Below are positions 51,174 through 60,563 of a stretch of 64,000 nucleotides of DNA, in pieces. This stretch comes from Micromonospora tulbaghiae (GTDB lineage: Bacteria > Actinomycetota > Actinomycetes > Mycobacteriales > Micromonosporaceae). The position numbers and the translations under genes are program-made. Every line of letters begins with the position of its first letter. Position 1 is the first letter of the stretch. The stretch is from positions 103,333 through 167,332 of the forward strand of contig NZ_FMCQ01000013.1 of NCBI RefSeq assembly GCF_900091605.1. Reading direction: 5' to 3'. The notes under the pieces were generated by a model. The model had not been told where the DNA came from, searched no databases, and was given only the letters and a program-made list of their open reading frames with translations.

Positions 51174-53221
51174 CCCGTCGCCCCATCCGGCTCGCCGTCG
51201 ACATCGGCGGGACCTTCGTGGACGCCATGGAACTCGACACGCGCACCAACCGGGTCCGCTTCCGCAAGGCGGCGACGACCCCGGCCCGGCCCGCGGACGG
51301 TGTCCTCAACGCGATCACCGCGCTCGGCACCGACCTGTCCGAGGTGGAGCTGTTCATCCACGGCACCACGCTCGGCCTCAACGCGGTGCTGGAACGTCGT
51401 GGTGGCCGTACCGGCATCATCACCAACGAGGGCTTCCGGGACATCTTCCTGATCGGCCGCGGCAACGTGCCGTCCGACCACATGTACGACTTCCAGTACC
51501 AGCGGCCGGAGAGCCTGGTGCAGCGCCGCTTCACCGCCGGTGTGCGGGGCCGCCTCGACTACCGGGGACGCGTGGTGGAGCCGCTGGACCCGGACAGCGT
51601 CCGGGAGGCCGCCCGCACGCTCGTGGTGGACCAGCAGGTCACCTCGATCGCCATCTGCTTCCTGCACTCGTTCCTCGACCCGAGTCACGAGCGGGAGGCC
51701 GCGCGCCTGATCCACGAGGAGTTCCCCGAGGTCAGCCTGTCGCTGTCGACCGACATCGTGCGCGAGTACCGGGAGTACGAGCGCACCAGCACCACGGTGC
51801 TGGAGGCGTACATCCGGCCGATCTTCGAGCGGTACGTGGACGAGCTGGAGGCGGGTCTGGCCGAGCGCGGCTTCGCCGGGCGCTTCCTGATCATGCGCTC
51901 CGGTGGCGGCTCGATGACCAGCGCGGTCGCCAAGACCGCACCCACGCACACCGTGCTGTCCGGTCCGGCCGGTGGCATCGTCGGCGCCGCCTACGTCGCC
52001 TCCGAGCTGGGCCGGGACAACGTGCTCACGTTCGACATCGGCGGCACCTCGCTGGACGCCTGCGTCATCGAGCGCGGCAACCCGGTGGCCGCGTACGAGG
52101 CCCAGCTGGAGCACTTCCCGCTGCTCATCCCGACATACGACATCCGTACCATCGGCGCCGGCGGCGGCTCGATCGCCTGGCTGGACCACGGCCTGCTCAA
52201 GGTCGGCCCGCAGAGCGCCGGCGCCGACCCCGGGCCGGTCTGCTACGGCCGGGGCGGCACGAAGCCGACAGTCACCGACGCCGCGGTGGTGCTCGGCTAC
52301 ATGGACCCGGACCGCTTCCTCGCCGGCACCATGGGGCTGCGCGACGCCGAGGCGCGCGCCGCCATCGCCGAACAGCTCGCCGAGCCGCTCGGCCTGACCG
52401 TGGAGAACGCGGCGGCGGGCGTGTTCGACGTGCTGCTGGCCCGTACCGTCGGCGCGGTCCGGCAGATCACCGTCGAGCGGGGCCACGACCCCCGGCAGTT
52501 CGCGCTGCTGGCGTTCGGCGGCGCCGGGCCGCTGCTGGCGCCGCTGCTGGCCCGGGAGATGGGCATCGGCGAGGTGATCGTGCCGTTCGCGCCGTCCGGT
52601 TTCTCCGCATGGGGCATGCTCTCGGCCGACATCGTCAACGACTTCAGCCGTACCGTGATGGCCACGCTCGACGACGCGGACCTGGCCGAGCTGGAGCAGC
52701 TGTTCAAGGCGGTCGAGGCCGAGGCGGTCGCGTCGCTGGTGGCGCAGGGCGTGCCGGCCGGCGAGGCGGTGCTGGAGCGGCAGTTCGAGCTGCGCTACCT
52801 GGGCCAGGAACACAGCCTGATGGTCACCGTCGGGCGCGAGCTGGACCGCGACGCCGTCCGCGCCGCGTTCGACGAGACGCACCGCGCCCGGTACGGCCAC
52901 ACCATGGGCAACCCGCTGCAGATCCTCAACCTGCGGGTGCGCGGCATCGGCCGCACCGACCGGCCCGAGCTGGAGACGCTGCCGCGCGGCGACGGCGACC
53001 CGTCGCAGGCCCTGCTGACCCACCGGGACGCGTACGACTTCGGGCAGCACGCGGTGGTGCCGTTCGCCGTCTACGACCGAGCCCGCCTGGAGCCGGGCGA
53101 CACCTTCGACGGACCGGCGCTGATCGACGAGGGCACCTCCACCACAGTGGTGCCCAGCGGCCAGCGGGTCACCGTCGACGACCACGGATACCTGCTCGTC
53201 ACCCTGGAGGAAGCCGCATGA
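51170..53221 (+). CDS. hyuA: Hydantoinase/oxoprolinase subunit A (HyuA family)
   Basis: This 683-residue ATP-dependent hydantoinase A subunit has the actin-like ASKHA fold: AVDIGGTFVDAMELD at the N-terminus, LFIHGTTLGLNAVLERRGG, FRDIFLIGRGN, the SGPAGGIVGAAY and FDIGGTSLDACV phosphate motifs and GAGGGSIAWLD. The C-terminal region has ERGHDPRQFALLAFGGAGPL. HyuA with HyuB opens cyclic amides such as N-methylhydantoin or 5-oxoproline with ATP, or carboxylates ketones in the related acetone/acetophenone carboxylases. It is coupled to the ABC ATPase gene before it and to HyuB after it. Confidence 0.94.
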   Translation: MTRRPIRLAVDIGGTFVDAMELDTRTNRVRFRKAATTPARPADGVLNAITALGTDLSEVELFIHGTTLGLNAVLERRGGRTGIITNEGFRDIFLIGRGNVPSDHMYDFQYQRPESLVQRRFTAGVRGRLDYRGRVVEPLDPDSVREAARTLVVDQQVTSIAICFLHSFLDPSHEREAARLIHEEFPEVSLSLSTDIVREYREYERTSTTVLEAYIRPIFERYVDELEAGLAERGFAGRFLIMRSGGGSMTSAVAKTAPTHTVLSGPAGGIVGAAYVASELGRDNVLTFDIGGTSLDACVIERGNPVAAYEAQLEHFPLLIPTYDIRTIGAGGGSIAWLDHGLLKVGPQSAGADPGPVCYGRGGTKPTVTDAAVVLGYMDPDRFLAGTMGLRDAEARAAIAEQLAEPLGLTVENAAAGVFDVLLARTVGAVRQITVERGHDPRQFALLAFGGAGPLLAPLLAREMGIGEVIVPFAPSGFSAWGMLSADIVNDFSRTVMATLDDADLAELEQLFKAVEAEAVASLVAQGVPAGEAVLERQFELRYLGQEHSLMVTVGRELDRDAVRAAFDETHRARYGHTMGNPLQILNLRVRGIGRTDRPELETLPRGDGDPSQALLTHRDAYDFGQHAVVPFAVYDRARLEPGDTFDGPALIDEGTSTTVVPSGQRVTVDDHGYLLVTLEEAA

Positions 53222-54906
53222 CCACGCTGGACGGAGCCCAGGTCGAGGTCGTCCGCAGCTATCTGCTGTCGGCCGCGGAGGAGATGCGGGCCACCCTCAT
53301 CCGTACCTCGTTCAACCCGGTCATCTACGAGGTGCACGACTTCGGCCTGTCGATGTACGACGCCGACCTGCGGCTGGTCGCCGAGGCCACCGGGCTGACG
53401 TTCTTCCTCGGCGCGAACGACTTCTCGCTGCGCAAGGGCGTGGAGTACGTGGGCCGGGAGAACCTGCACCGCGGCGACGTGGTGCTGCTCAACTACCCGT
53501 ACTGGAACGCGGCGCACGCGTACGACGCGACGCTGTTCGCCCCGGTGTTCCGGCCGGACGAGGACGACCCCGAGGCGGACGGCGACCTGGTCGGCTTCCT
53601 CTGCGTCCGCGCGCACTGGATGGACCTGGGCGCCAAGGACCCGGGCTACGTGCTCGACTCGACCGACATGCACCAGGAGGGGCTCATCTTCCCGGGCACC
53701 AAGGTCGTGTCCCGGGGCAAGCCGGTGCGCGAGATCCACGAGCTGATCCGCTTCAACTCGCGGATGCCGGACGCGGTGCTCGGCGACCTGCACGCGCAGA
53801 TCGCCGCGCTGCGCACCGGCGAGCGCCGGATGCTGGAGATCATCGAGAAGTTCGGCCGGGACACCGTCGACCAGGCGGTCGACCGCATCATCGCCGACGG
53901 TGAGGCCCGCGCCCGCGCCGCGCTGGCGACGCTGCCGCAGGGCACCTGGACCGCCGAGGACTGGGTGGACGACGACGGCATCACCGACGACCCGGTGAAG
54001 ATGCGCGTCACGGTGACCATCGACGACGGACGCTTCATCGTCGACTTCGCCGGCTCGGCCCCGGCCACCCGTGGTCCGATCAACATGCCGTTCGGGGCGA
54101 CGGAGGCGATCTGCAAGGTCGTGCTGAAGTCGCTGACGTCGCGGGACGAGCCGTCGAACGCCGGCACCGTGGCGCCGCTGGAGGTGCGGGCCGAGCCGGG
54201 CAGCCTGTTCCACGCCGTCTACCCGCAGCCCACGTTCACGCTCTGGACCGGAATCGTCGCGGTGGAGCTGATCCTCAAGGCGCTGGCGCAGGGCATGCCG
54301 GACCGGCTGCCCGCGTCCTCCGGCGGCGACGTGCCCGGCTTCATGATGGTCGGCCTGCACCCGGACACCGGGAAGATGTTCGCGGTCAGCAACAACGACC
54401 TGGTGGGCTGGGGCGGCACCGCGCAGCACGACGGCATGGACGCCGCCACGCACGTCTCCGGCAGCACCGGCCGCGGCACCCCGATCGAGGTCATGGAGGC
54501 CAAGACCGGGATGTTCTTCGAGCGCTGGGAGATCCGCGCGGACTCCGGCGGTGCGGGCCGGTTCCGGGGTGGCTGCGGCCTGCGGCGGGACATCCGGTTC
54601 CTGACCCCCGGCGAGTTCCTCACCGTGATCAAGAAGACCAAGAGCGCGCCGTGGGCGCTCGACGGTGGCGAGCAGCCGGAGCCGAACCAGGTGGTGGTGT
54701 TCCCGGGCACCGACCGCGAGCACCGGGTGAGCACGAAGCGCACCGTGGTGGCGGCTGGTGACCGGGTCACGCTGCTGACCGCCGGCGGCGGCGGGCACGG
54801 CGACCCGCGCGGCCGCGACCCCGAGGCGGTCCGGCGGGACGTGGCCGAGGGCTACGTCTCCCGGGAGGCGGCCCGGGACGTCTACGGAGTGGACGTCGAT
54901 GGGTGA
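53218..54906 (+). CDS. hyuB: Hydantoinase/oxoprolinase subunit B, first copy
   Basis: This 562-residue HyuB-type subunit has SYLLSAAEEMRATLIRTSFNP, IYEVHDFGLSMYD, HRGDVVLLNYPYWNAAHAYD, RAHWMDLGAKDPGY, MHQEGLIFPGTKV, LASLPQGTW-like LATLPQGTWTAEDW, RGPINMPFGATEAICK, GGAGRFRGGCGLRRDI and TAGGGGHGDP. The many conserved His, Asp and Glu residues form the metal site seen in HyuB structures. ATG 53218 overlaps the HyuA stop (ATGA). The next gene is a close copy, most positions being identical by eye, so the enzyme may use two different B chains. Confidence 0.94.
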   Translation: MTTLDGAQVEVVRSYLLSAAEEMRATLIRTSFNPVIYEVHDFGLSMYDADLRLVAEATGLTFFLGANDFSLRKGVEYVGRENLHRGDVVLLNYPYWNAAHAYDATLFAPVFRPDEDDPEADGDLVGFLCVRAHWMDLGAKDPGYVLDSTDMHQEGLIFPGTKVVSRGKPVREIHELIRFNSRMPDAVLGDLHAQIAALRTGERRMLEIIEKFGRDTVDQAVDRIIADGEARARAALATLPQGTWTAEDWVDDDGITDDPVKMRVTVTIDDGRFIVDFAGSAPATRGPINMPFGATEAICKVVLKSLTSRDEPSNAGTVAPLEVRAEPGSLFHAVYPQPTFTLWTGIVAVELILKALAQGMPDRLPASSGGDVPGFMMVGLHPDTGKMFAVSNNDLVGWGGTAQHDGMDAATHVSGSTGRGTPIEVMEAKTGMFFERWEIRADSGGAGRFRGGCGLRRDIRFLTPGEFLTVIKKTKSAPWALDGGEQPEPNQVVVFPGTDREHRVSTKRTVVAAGDRVTLLTAGGGGHGDPRGRDPEAVRRDVAEGYVSREAARDVYGVDVDG

Positions 54907-56569
54907 GCCGACGGTCGACGGGGCAACCGTCGAGGTCGTCCGCAGCCACCTCGTCTCGGCTGCCGAGGAGATGCGGGCCGCGCTGGTGCGCACCGCGTTC
55001 AATCCGGTGATCTACGAGGTGTACGACTTCGGCATCTCCGTCTACGACCGGCGGCTGCGGCTAGTCGCGGAGTCCACGGGGTTGTCCCGCTTCCTCGGCG
55101 CCAACGACTACTCGCTGCGCAAGGGCGTCGAGTACGTCGGCCGGGAGAACCTGCGCCGCGGCGACGTGGTGCTGCTCAACTACCCGTACTGGAACGCGGC
55201 GCACACGTACGACGCGACGATGTTCGCGCCGGTCGTGCTGCCGGACAGCGAGGAGCTGATCGGGTTCCTGTGCATCCGGGCGCACTGGATGGACCTGGGC
55301 GCCAAGGATCCCGGTTACGTGCTCGACTCCACGGACATGCACCAGGAGGGGATCATCTTCCCCGGCACGAAGGTGTACGACCGGGGCGAGCCGGTGCGCG
55401 AGATCCACGAGCTGATCCGGTTCAACTCGCGGATGCCGGAGCTGGTCATCGGCGACCTCAACGCGCAGATCGCCGCGCTGCGTACCGGTGAGCGGCGGGT
55501 GACCGAGCTGTACCGCCACTACGGCCCCGCAGTGGTCGACGCGGTCGTCGACCGGGTGATCGACGCCGCCGCGCAGCGCGCCGGAGAGGCGGTGGCCGCG
55601 CTGCCGCAGGGCAGCTGGACCGCCGAGGACTGGCTCGACGACGACGGTGTCAGCGACGACCCGATCCGGATGCGGGTCACAGTCACCGTCGCCGACGGCG
55701 AGTTCACTGTGGACTTCGCGGGGTCGTCCCCGGCGGTGCCCGGGCCGGTGAACCTGCCGCTGGGCGCCACCATCGCCACCTGCCGGGTCGCGTTCAAGGG
55801 CGTCACCACGCCCGGCGAGCAGACCAACGCCGGGCACTTCGCGCCGCTTCGGGTACGCGCCGAGCCCGGCACGCTGTTCCACGCGCAGTACCCGGCCGCC
55901 ACGTTCACCCAGTGGACCGGCACCGTCGCGCTGGAGCTGATCCTCAAGGCGCTGGCGCAGGGCATGCCGGACCGGCTGGCCGCCTCCTCCGGCGGCGACG
56001 TGCCCGGGTTCATGATGGTCGGCCGGCACCCGGACACCGGCGACATGTTCGCGGTCAGCAACAACGACCCGGTCGGCTGGGGCGGCACGCCACGGCACGA
56101 CGGGATCGGACCGGCGAACCACCTGTGCCAGACCCAGGCGCGCAACACGCCGGTCGAGGTGCTGGAGTCGAAGACCGGGATGTTCTTCGAGCGCCTGGAG
56201 ATCCGTACCGACTCCGGTGGCGCGGGCCGGTTCCGGGGCGGCTGCGGCCTGCGGCGGGACATCCGGTTCGTGACGCCGGGCGAGTTCCTGACGGTGATCA
56301 AGAAGACGAAGAGCGCGCCGTGGGCGCTGGCCGGCGGCGCACAGCCGGAGCCGAACCAGGTGGTCGTCTTCCCGGGCACGGACCGGGAACACCGGGTGAG
56401 CACACGGCGTACCGCGGTGGCGGTGGGGGACCGGGTGACGTTGCTGACCGCCGGTGGCGGCGGGCACGGTGACCCGGGGAGTCGGGATCCGGAGGCGGTG
56501 CGACGGGACGTGGCCGAGGGCTACGTCTCCGCGCGGGCCGCCCGAGACGTTTATGGAGTGATCGCGTGA
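54899..56569 (+). CDS. Hydantoinase/oxoprolinase subunit B, second copy
   Basis: This 556-residue paralogue of the preceding HyuB overlaps it by 8 bp. Its N-terminus VEVVRSHLVSAAEEMRAAL and blocks GVEYVGRENLRRGDVVLLNYP, LDSTDMHQEGIIFPGTKV, GSWTAEDWLDDDG and FRGGCGLRRDIRFVTPGEF track the first copy closely. Differences cluster in the regions after the LGAND segment, around residue 190-215 and around WGGTPRHDGIG, near where substrate specificity might lie. Tandem duplication is the likely origin. It may form a second enzyme with the single HyuA or a mixed complex. Confidence 0.93.
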   Translation: MGEPTVDGATVEVVRSHLVSAAEEMRAALVRTAFNPVIYEVYDFGISVYDRRLRLVAESTGLSRFLGANDYSLRKGVEYVGRENLRRGDVVLLNYPYWNAAHTYDATMFAPVVLPDSEELIGFLCIRAHWMDLGAKDPGYVLDSTDMHQEGIIFPGTKVYDRGEPVREIHELIRFNSRMPELVIGDLNAQIAALRTGERRVTELYRHYGPAVVDAVVDRVIDAAAQRAGEAVAALPQGSWTAEDWLDDDGVSDDPIRMRVTVTVADGEFTVDFAGSSPAVPGPVNLPLGATIATCRVAFKGVTTPGEQTNAGHFAPLRVRAEPGTLFHAQYPAATFTQWTGTVALELILKALAQGMPDRLAASSGGDVPGFMMVGRHPDTGDMFAVSNNDPVGWGGTPRHDGIGPANHLCQTQARNTPVEVLESKTGMFFERLEIRTDSGGAGRFRGGCGLRRDIRFVTPGEFLTVIKKTKSAPWALAGGAQPEPNQVVVFPGTDREHRVSTRRTAVAVGDRVTLLTAGGGGHGDPGSRDPEAVRRDVAEGYVSARAARDVYGVIA

Positions 56570-57831
56570 GTGCCGCCTATTCGCCCGAGCAGCCGAGCCT
56601 GCTGCTCGGCAACTGCACAGTGCTGGACGCCCGCGTGGTGGACGGCATGGCGCCCGTGACCGGCGCCGGGGTGTGGGTCCGGGGTGACCGGATCGCCGCC
56701 GTCGGGCCGTACGCCGAGGTGGCCGAGCAGGCGCGCGCCGCCGGCCGGCTGACCGAGGTGGACCTCGAGGGCGCGTACCTGACGCCCGGTCTGGTCAACA
56801 TGCACACCCACTTCTCGCTGTCGCTGCCCGGCTCCGCCGGCGAGGGCGTCAAGGGGATGGGCTCGTACGACCTCGCCCACTACATGGCCGACGGGGCGCG
56901 GCGCACGCTGCACTCCGGCGTGACCACCGTGCGCTGCGTGGCGGAGAAGGACCACGCCGACTTCGCACTGCGGCGGGCGATCAACGCCGGGCGCGTGCCG
57001 GGTCCGCGCATCTACACCGCCGGCCGGGCGCTGGTCTGCACCGGCGGGCACGGCCACGAGAGCAACGACACGCTGGAATGCGACGGCCCGGTGGGCTTCC
57101 GCCGGGGCGTCCGCAGCCAGATCAAGGCCGGCGCGGACCTGATCAAGGTGATGATCTCGGGCGGCATCGCCGGTGAGCACGAGAGCATCCACACGCCCCA
57201 GCTGTTCGCCGACGAGATGACCGCGGTGATCGAGACCGCGCACGCGTGGGGCCGCAAGGTGACCGCGCACGCCGGACCGGCCGACGTGATCGGCGCGGCG
57301 GTGGAGCTGGGACTGGACTGCGTGGAGCACGGCTACCAGCTCACCCCGCAGGTCGCGGCGCGGATGGCCGAGCGCGGCACCGCGCTCGTGCCGACGCTGC
57401 TGGTGACCCGGTGCAAGGAGTTCTTCGACGAGCTGGGCGTGCCGGAGTGGATGCAGTGCCGTTCGCTCGGCGCCGGCCCCCGGCACCTGGAGAGCTTCGA
57501 CATGGCGATCGCCGCCGGCGTGGAGGTGCTGCTCGGCAGCGACATGCCCCCGTTCTGGGAGTTCGAGGGCACCACCGCCTCGATCCGGGAACTGGAGTAC
57601 ATGTCCGAGCGGATCGGCGCCGCGCGGGCCGTCCACGCCGGCACCCTCGGGCCGATCCGGTGGCTCGGCGCGGAGTCCGACCTCGGCACCGTCGAGGCCG
57701 GCAAGCTGGCCGACCTGATCGCGACCGACGCCGACCCGCTGGCCGACACCTCGGCCTTCCGGGACGTGCGGTGGGTGATGAAGGGCGGGCAGATCGCCCG
57801 CGACGACCGGAACCAGGAGGAGACGCGATGA
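56566..57831 (+). CDS. Amidohydrolase (imidazolonepropionase-like)
   Basis: This 421-residue metal-dependent amidohydrolase has a GTG start at 56566 overlapping the previous stop (GTGA). The HxH motif is MHTHFSLSLPG, followed by the metal-bridging lysine region DLIKVMISGG, then HAGPADVIGAAVE, EHGYQLTP and the final Asp in LLGSDMPPFW; GKLADLIATDADPL closes the composite beta domain. The family includes imidazolonepropionase, prolidases and other cyclic-amide hydrolases. It probably opens or clips a C-N bond in the same pathway as the hydantoinase subunits. Confidence 0.92.
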   Translation: MSAAYSPEQPSLLLGNCTVLDARVVDGMAPVTGAGVWVRGDRIAAVGPYAEVAEQARAAGRLTEVDLEGAYLTPGLVNMHTHFSLSLPGSAGEGVKGMGSYDLAHYMADGARRTLHSGVTTVRCVAEKDHADFALRRAINAGRVPGPRIYTAGRALVCTGGHGHESNDTLECDGPVGFRRGVRSQIKAGADLIKVMISGGIAGEHESIHTPQLFADEMTAVIETAHAWGRKVTAHAGPADVIGAAVELGLDCVEHGYQLTPQVAARMAERGTALVPTLLVTRCKEFFDELGVPEWMQCRSLGAGPRHLESFDMAIAAGVEVLLGSDMPPFWEFEGTTASIRELEYMSERIGAARAVHAGTLGPIRWLGAESDLGTVEAGKLADLIATDADPLADTSAFRDVRWVMKGGQIARDDRNQEETR

Positions 57832-58241
57832 CGTTCGCGCAGGCAGGCGCGGCGGCGATCGCCGCCGGCATCGATGACATGTACGACGCGTTCCTCGCCG
57901 GGGACCAGCAGCGGTTCGACACGCACCTGCACCCCGAGGTGACCACCTGGGAGACGCACCTGCCCGGGCCGCTGCGGACCCGCGCCGAGTTGGACGAGTA
58001 CCGCGCCCGGCGGGACGCCGCGGGGCAGCGGCCCTCGCTGGCGGTGCTCGCCGCGCGGGACAAGCGCATCGACGTCTGGGACGACTTCGGCGTGGCCCGG
58101 TACGAGCTGGTCTCGCAGCTCGGCCCGGACGACGAGCCGGAGATCACCCGGGTCACCGACGTGGTGCGCCGGATCGACGGCCGCTGGGTGATCGTGCACC
58201 ACCACGCCGAGCTGGTCCGGGAACCGGTGGGCGCGGCGTGA
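57828..58241 (+). CDS. NTF2-like (SnoaL/DUF4440-type) protein
   Basis: This 137-residue cone-shaped NTF2-fold protein has IDDMYDAFLAGDQQRFDTHLHPEVTTWE at the N-terminus, RAELDEYRARRDA in the middle and VVRRIDGRWVIVHHHAEL at the end. Such small proteins act as isomerases, dehydratases or hydrolases, or simply bind ligand. ATG 57828 overlaps the amidohydrolase stop (ATGA). It is coupled tightly, so it likely acts in the same pathway, but the reaction cannot be named. Confidence 0.88.
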   Translation: MTFAQAGAAAIAAGIDDMYDAFLAGDQQRFDTHLHPEVTTWETHLPGPLRTRAELDEYRARRDAAGQRPSLAVLAARDKRIDVWDDFGVARYELVSQLGPDDEPEITRVTDVVRRIDGRWVIVHHHAELVREPVGAA

Positions 58242-59242
58242 TCCGGCGGCTGGTCGCCGGGCGGACCGGCGAGCCGGCGGACGTGCTGTCGGTCGCCGAC
58301 CTGCCCGACGACCCGCCGCCCGGCCCCGGCGAGGTGCGGCTCGCCGTGCGTACGGTGGGGCTGAACTTCCTGGACGTCATGCTCTGCCGGGGCGAGTACC
58401 CGGTGCGGCCGGACCCGCCGATGACACCCGGCGTGGAGGCGGCCGGACGGGTCGTCGCCGCCGGCGCCGGGGTCGAGCACCTGCTGGGCCGGGAGGTGCT
58501 CGCCTGCCCGGCGCTGCCGCGCGGCGCGCTCGGCACGACCGTCACCGTGGACGCCGCGGTGGTCGTACCGCGGCCGTCCACCGTCGACCCGGTGACCGCC
58601 GCGGCGCTGCCGGTCACCTACCAGACCGCGTGGTTCGCGCTGGAACGGGCCGGTGTCACCGCCGGGCAGACGGTGCTGGTGCACGCGGGCGCCGGCGGGG
58701 TCGGCATCGCCACGATCCAGCTCGCCGTCGCCCGCGGCGCGCGGGTCCTGGCCACCGCGGGCGGTCCGGCCAAGACCGCGATCTGCCGCGACCACGGCGC
58801 CGCGGTCGCGATCGACTACACCGCGGCGGACTTCGTGCCCGCCGTGCTCGCGGCCACCGGCGGCCGGGGCGTGGACGTCGTGGTGGACCCGGTGGGCGGC
58901 GACGTGTTCGCCCGCTCCTGGGACTGCCTGGCGTTCGAGGGCCGCCTGGTCGCCGTGGGCGCGGCGGGTGGCACGCCGCCGCCAGTCGACCCGCTGCGGC
59001 TGATGGCGGCGAACGCGACGCTCGTCGGCCTCTCCTGGGGTTCGCAGTACCCGTGGCGCCGGGCGAGCGCCGTCGAGGCCGCCTACCAGGAACTGTTCGA
59101 CATGTGCGTCTCCGGCGCGGTCCGGCCGCCGGTCAGCCGCGTGGTGTCGCTGGACGAGGCGCCCGCGGCGCTCACCGAGCTGGCCGAACGCCGGACCACC
59201 GGCAAGATCATCGTACGGATCGAGGAGGGGGAGGGGCCGTGA
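58238..59242 (+). CDS. Quinone oxidoreductase-like zinc-independent MDR
   Basis: This 334-residue medium-chain dehydrogenase/reductase of the QOR group starts at GTG 58238 (GTGA overlap). GEVRLAVRTVGLNFLDVMLCRGEYP opens the catalytic domain; MTPGVEAAGRVVAAG, LPVTYQTAWFAL and the NADPH-binding VHAGAGGVGIATIQLA follow, then VVDPVGGDVF. No structural or catalytic zinc cysteines are seen, as expected of QOR proteins. It would reduce an alpha,beta-unsaturated carbonyl or quinone-like intermediate with NADPH. Confidence 0.93.
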   Translation: MIRRLVAGRTGEPADVLSVADLPDDPPPGPGEVRLAVRTVGLNFLDVMLCRGEYPVRPDPPMTPGVEAAGRVVAAGAGVEHLLGREVLACPALPRGALGTTVTVDAAVVVPRPSTVDPVTAAALPVTYQTAWFALERAGVTAGQTVLVHAGAGGVGIATIQLAVARGARVLATAGGPAKTAICRDHGAAVAIDYTAADFVPAVLAATGGRGVDVVVDPVGGDVFARSWDCLAFEGRLVAVGAAGGTPPPVDPLRLMAANATLVGLSWGSQYPWRRASAVEAAYQELFDMCVSGAVRPPVSRVVSLDEAPAALTELAERRTTGKIIVRIEEGEGP

Positions 59243-59568
59243 GCGACAACGACGACGGCGACATGGAGATCTACGACCTGAAGGTGACAGTCGACCGGAT
59301 CGAGGGCCGGTCGGTGTGCGGCATGGCCGTGGGCGACCACTTCGAACTCACCAACAGCGCCCACCTGCGGCTGCCCGAGGGAAAGCACTTCTGCGTGTAC
59401 GCGCTCGCCTCGGTGCTGCCCTTCCTCGCCGCCAAGCAGCGTGACCTGGCGCCGGGGGACTGGCTGGCCCAGGACTCCCACTTCATCTGCCCCGACCCGG
59501 AGGAGCGGCTCGTCATGAAGGTGGAACGGACCTGCCGGCGCACGATGAACTCGGCGGACCTGACATGA
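59239..59568 (+). CDS. TIGR04076-family protein
   Basis: This 109-residue protein begins with a short acidic tail then MEIYDLKVTVDRIEGRSVCGM, GDHFELTNSAHLRLP, HFCVYALASVLPFLAAKQR, DSHFICPDPEERL. It matches the small TIGR04076 family, of unknown function and frequently found in catabolic operons next to hydantoinase or luciferase-like genes. Four cysteines are present, but no CxxC pair. GTG 59239 overlaps the preceding stop, and its own stop overlaps the next gene (ATGA). Confidence 0.85.
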   Translation: MSDNDDGDMEIYDLKVTVDRIEGRSVCGMAVGDHFELTNSAHLRLPEGKHFCVYALASVLPFLAAKQRDLAPGDWLAQDSHFICPDPEERLVMKVERTCRRTMNSADLT

Positions 59569-60563
59569 CGGTCGAGATCGGACTCGGCCTGCAGAGCGAC
59601 AAGCCGGCCGGCGCCTACGCCCGGCTGGCCCGCGCCGCCGAGGCGCACGGCTTCGACGTGCTCACCGTCTTCGGCGACCTGATGTACCAGCCGCCGATCT
59701 TCCCGCTGCTGGAGATGGCGCAGGCGACCGAGCGGGTACGCCTCGGCGCGGCCTGTCTGAACCCGTACTCGATGGCCCCGTACGAGATCGCCGGTCAGCT
59801 CGCCGCTCTGGACCTGGCCTCGCACGGGCGGGCCTACCTGGGTCTGGCCCGGGGGACATGGTTGGGCGCCGTCGGCCTGCCGCAGCCGCGGCCGCTGACC
59901 ACGATCGAGGAGGCCGTCCAGGTCGTCTACCGCCTGCTGCGCGGCGACCGCAGCGGCTTCACCGGAAAGGTCTTCTCGCTCGCCCCCGGCACCGCGCTGC
60001 GCTACGACGTGCAGCGGCCCGACCCGCCGCTGCTGCTCGGTGCGTGGGGCCCGCAGGGCGCGGCCCTGGCCGGCCGGATCGCCGACGAGATCAAGGTGGG
60101 CGGCAGCGCCAACCCGGACATGGTCCCGGTGATCCGCGAGCGGCTGCGGACCGGCGCGGAGAAGGCCGGGCGCGACGTCGCGGACGTCGGCATCGTGCTC
60201 GGCGCGGTCACAGTCGTCGACACCGACGGCGAGGCGGCCCGCGCCAAGGCCCGCACCGAGGTGGCCATGTACCTGGCGGTGGTGGCCGAGCTGGACCCGA
60301 CCGTCGTGATGCCCGGCGACCTGGTCAAGCGCGTCGGCGAGCTGGTCGACGCGGGCGAGGACGAGGCGGCGGGCCGGCTGATCCCGGACGACGTGCTCGA
60401 CCGGTTCGCCTTCTCCGGCACCCCGGAGCAGGTCGCCGCGCAGGCCCAGGCGCTCATCGACGCCGGTGTCCGCCGGGTCGAGTTCGGCACGCCGCACGGC
60501 CTCACCGACGAGCGCGGCGTGGACCTGCTCGGCTCCGCCGTCCTGCCGCTGCTGCGCAGGTGA
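59565..60563 (+). CDS. Luciferase-like (LLM class) F420-dependent oxidoreductase
   Basis: This 332-residue TIM-barrel oxidoreductase begins VEIGLGLQSDKPAGAYARLAR and has FDVLTVFGDLMYQPPIFPLLEMAQATERVRLGAA, ALDLASHGRAYLGLARGTWL, PPLLLGAWGPQGAALAGRIADEIKVGG and the C-terminal GTPEQVAAQAQALIDAGV. The layout is that of F420-dependent methylene-tetrahydromethanopterin-reductase-like enzymes of actinomycetes. It may perform ring hydroxylation or F420-linked oxidation of the operon's substrate. ATG 59565 overlaps the upstream stop. Confidence 0.93.
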   Translation: MTVEIGLGLQSDKPAGAYARLARAAEAHGFDVLTVFGDLMYQPPIFPLLEMAQATERVRLGAACLNPYSMAPYEIAGQLAALDLASHGRAYLGLARGTWLGAVGLPQPRPLTTIEEAVQVVYRLLRGDRSGFTGKVFSLAPGTALRYDVQRPDPPLLLGAWGPQGAALAGRIADEIKVGGSANPDMVPVIRERLRTGAEKAGRDVADVGIVLGAVTVVDTDGEAARAKARTEVAMYLAVVAELDPTVVMPGDLVKRVGELVDAGEDEAAGRLIPDDVLDRFAFSGTPEQVAAQAQALIDAGVRRVEFGTPHGLTDERGVDLLGSAVLPLLRR

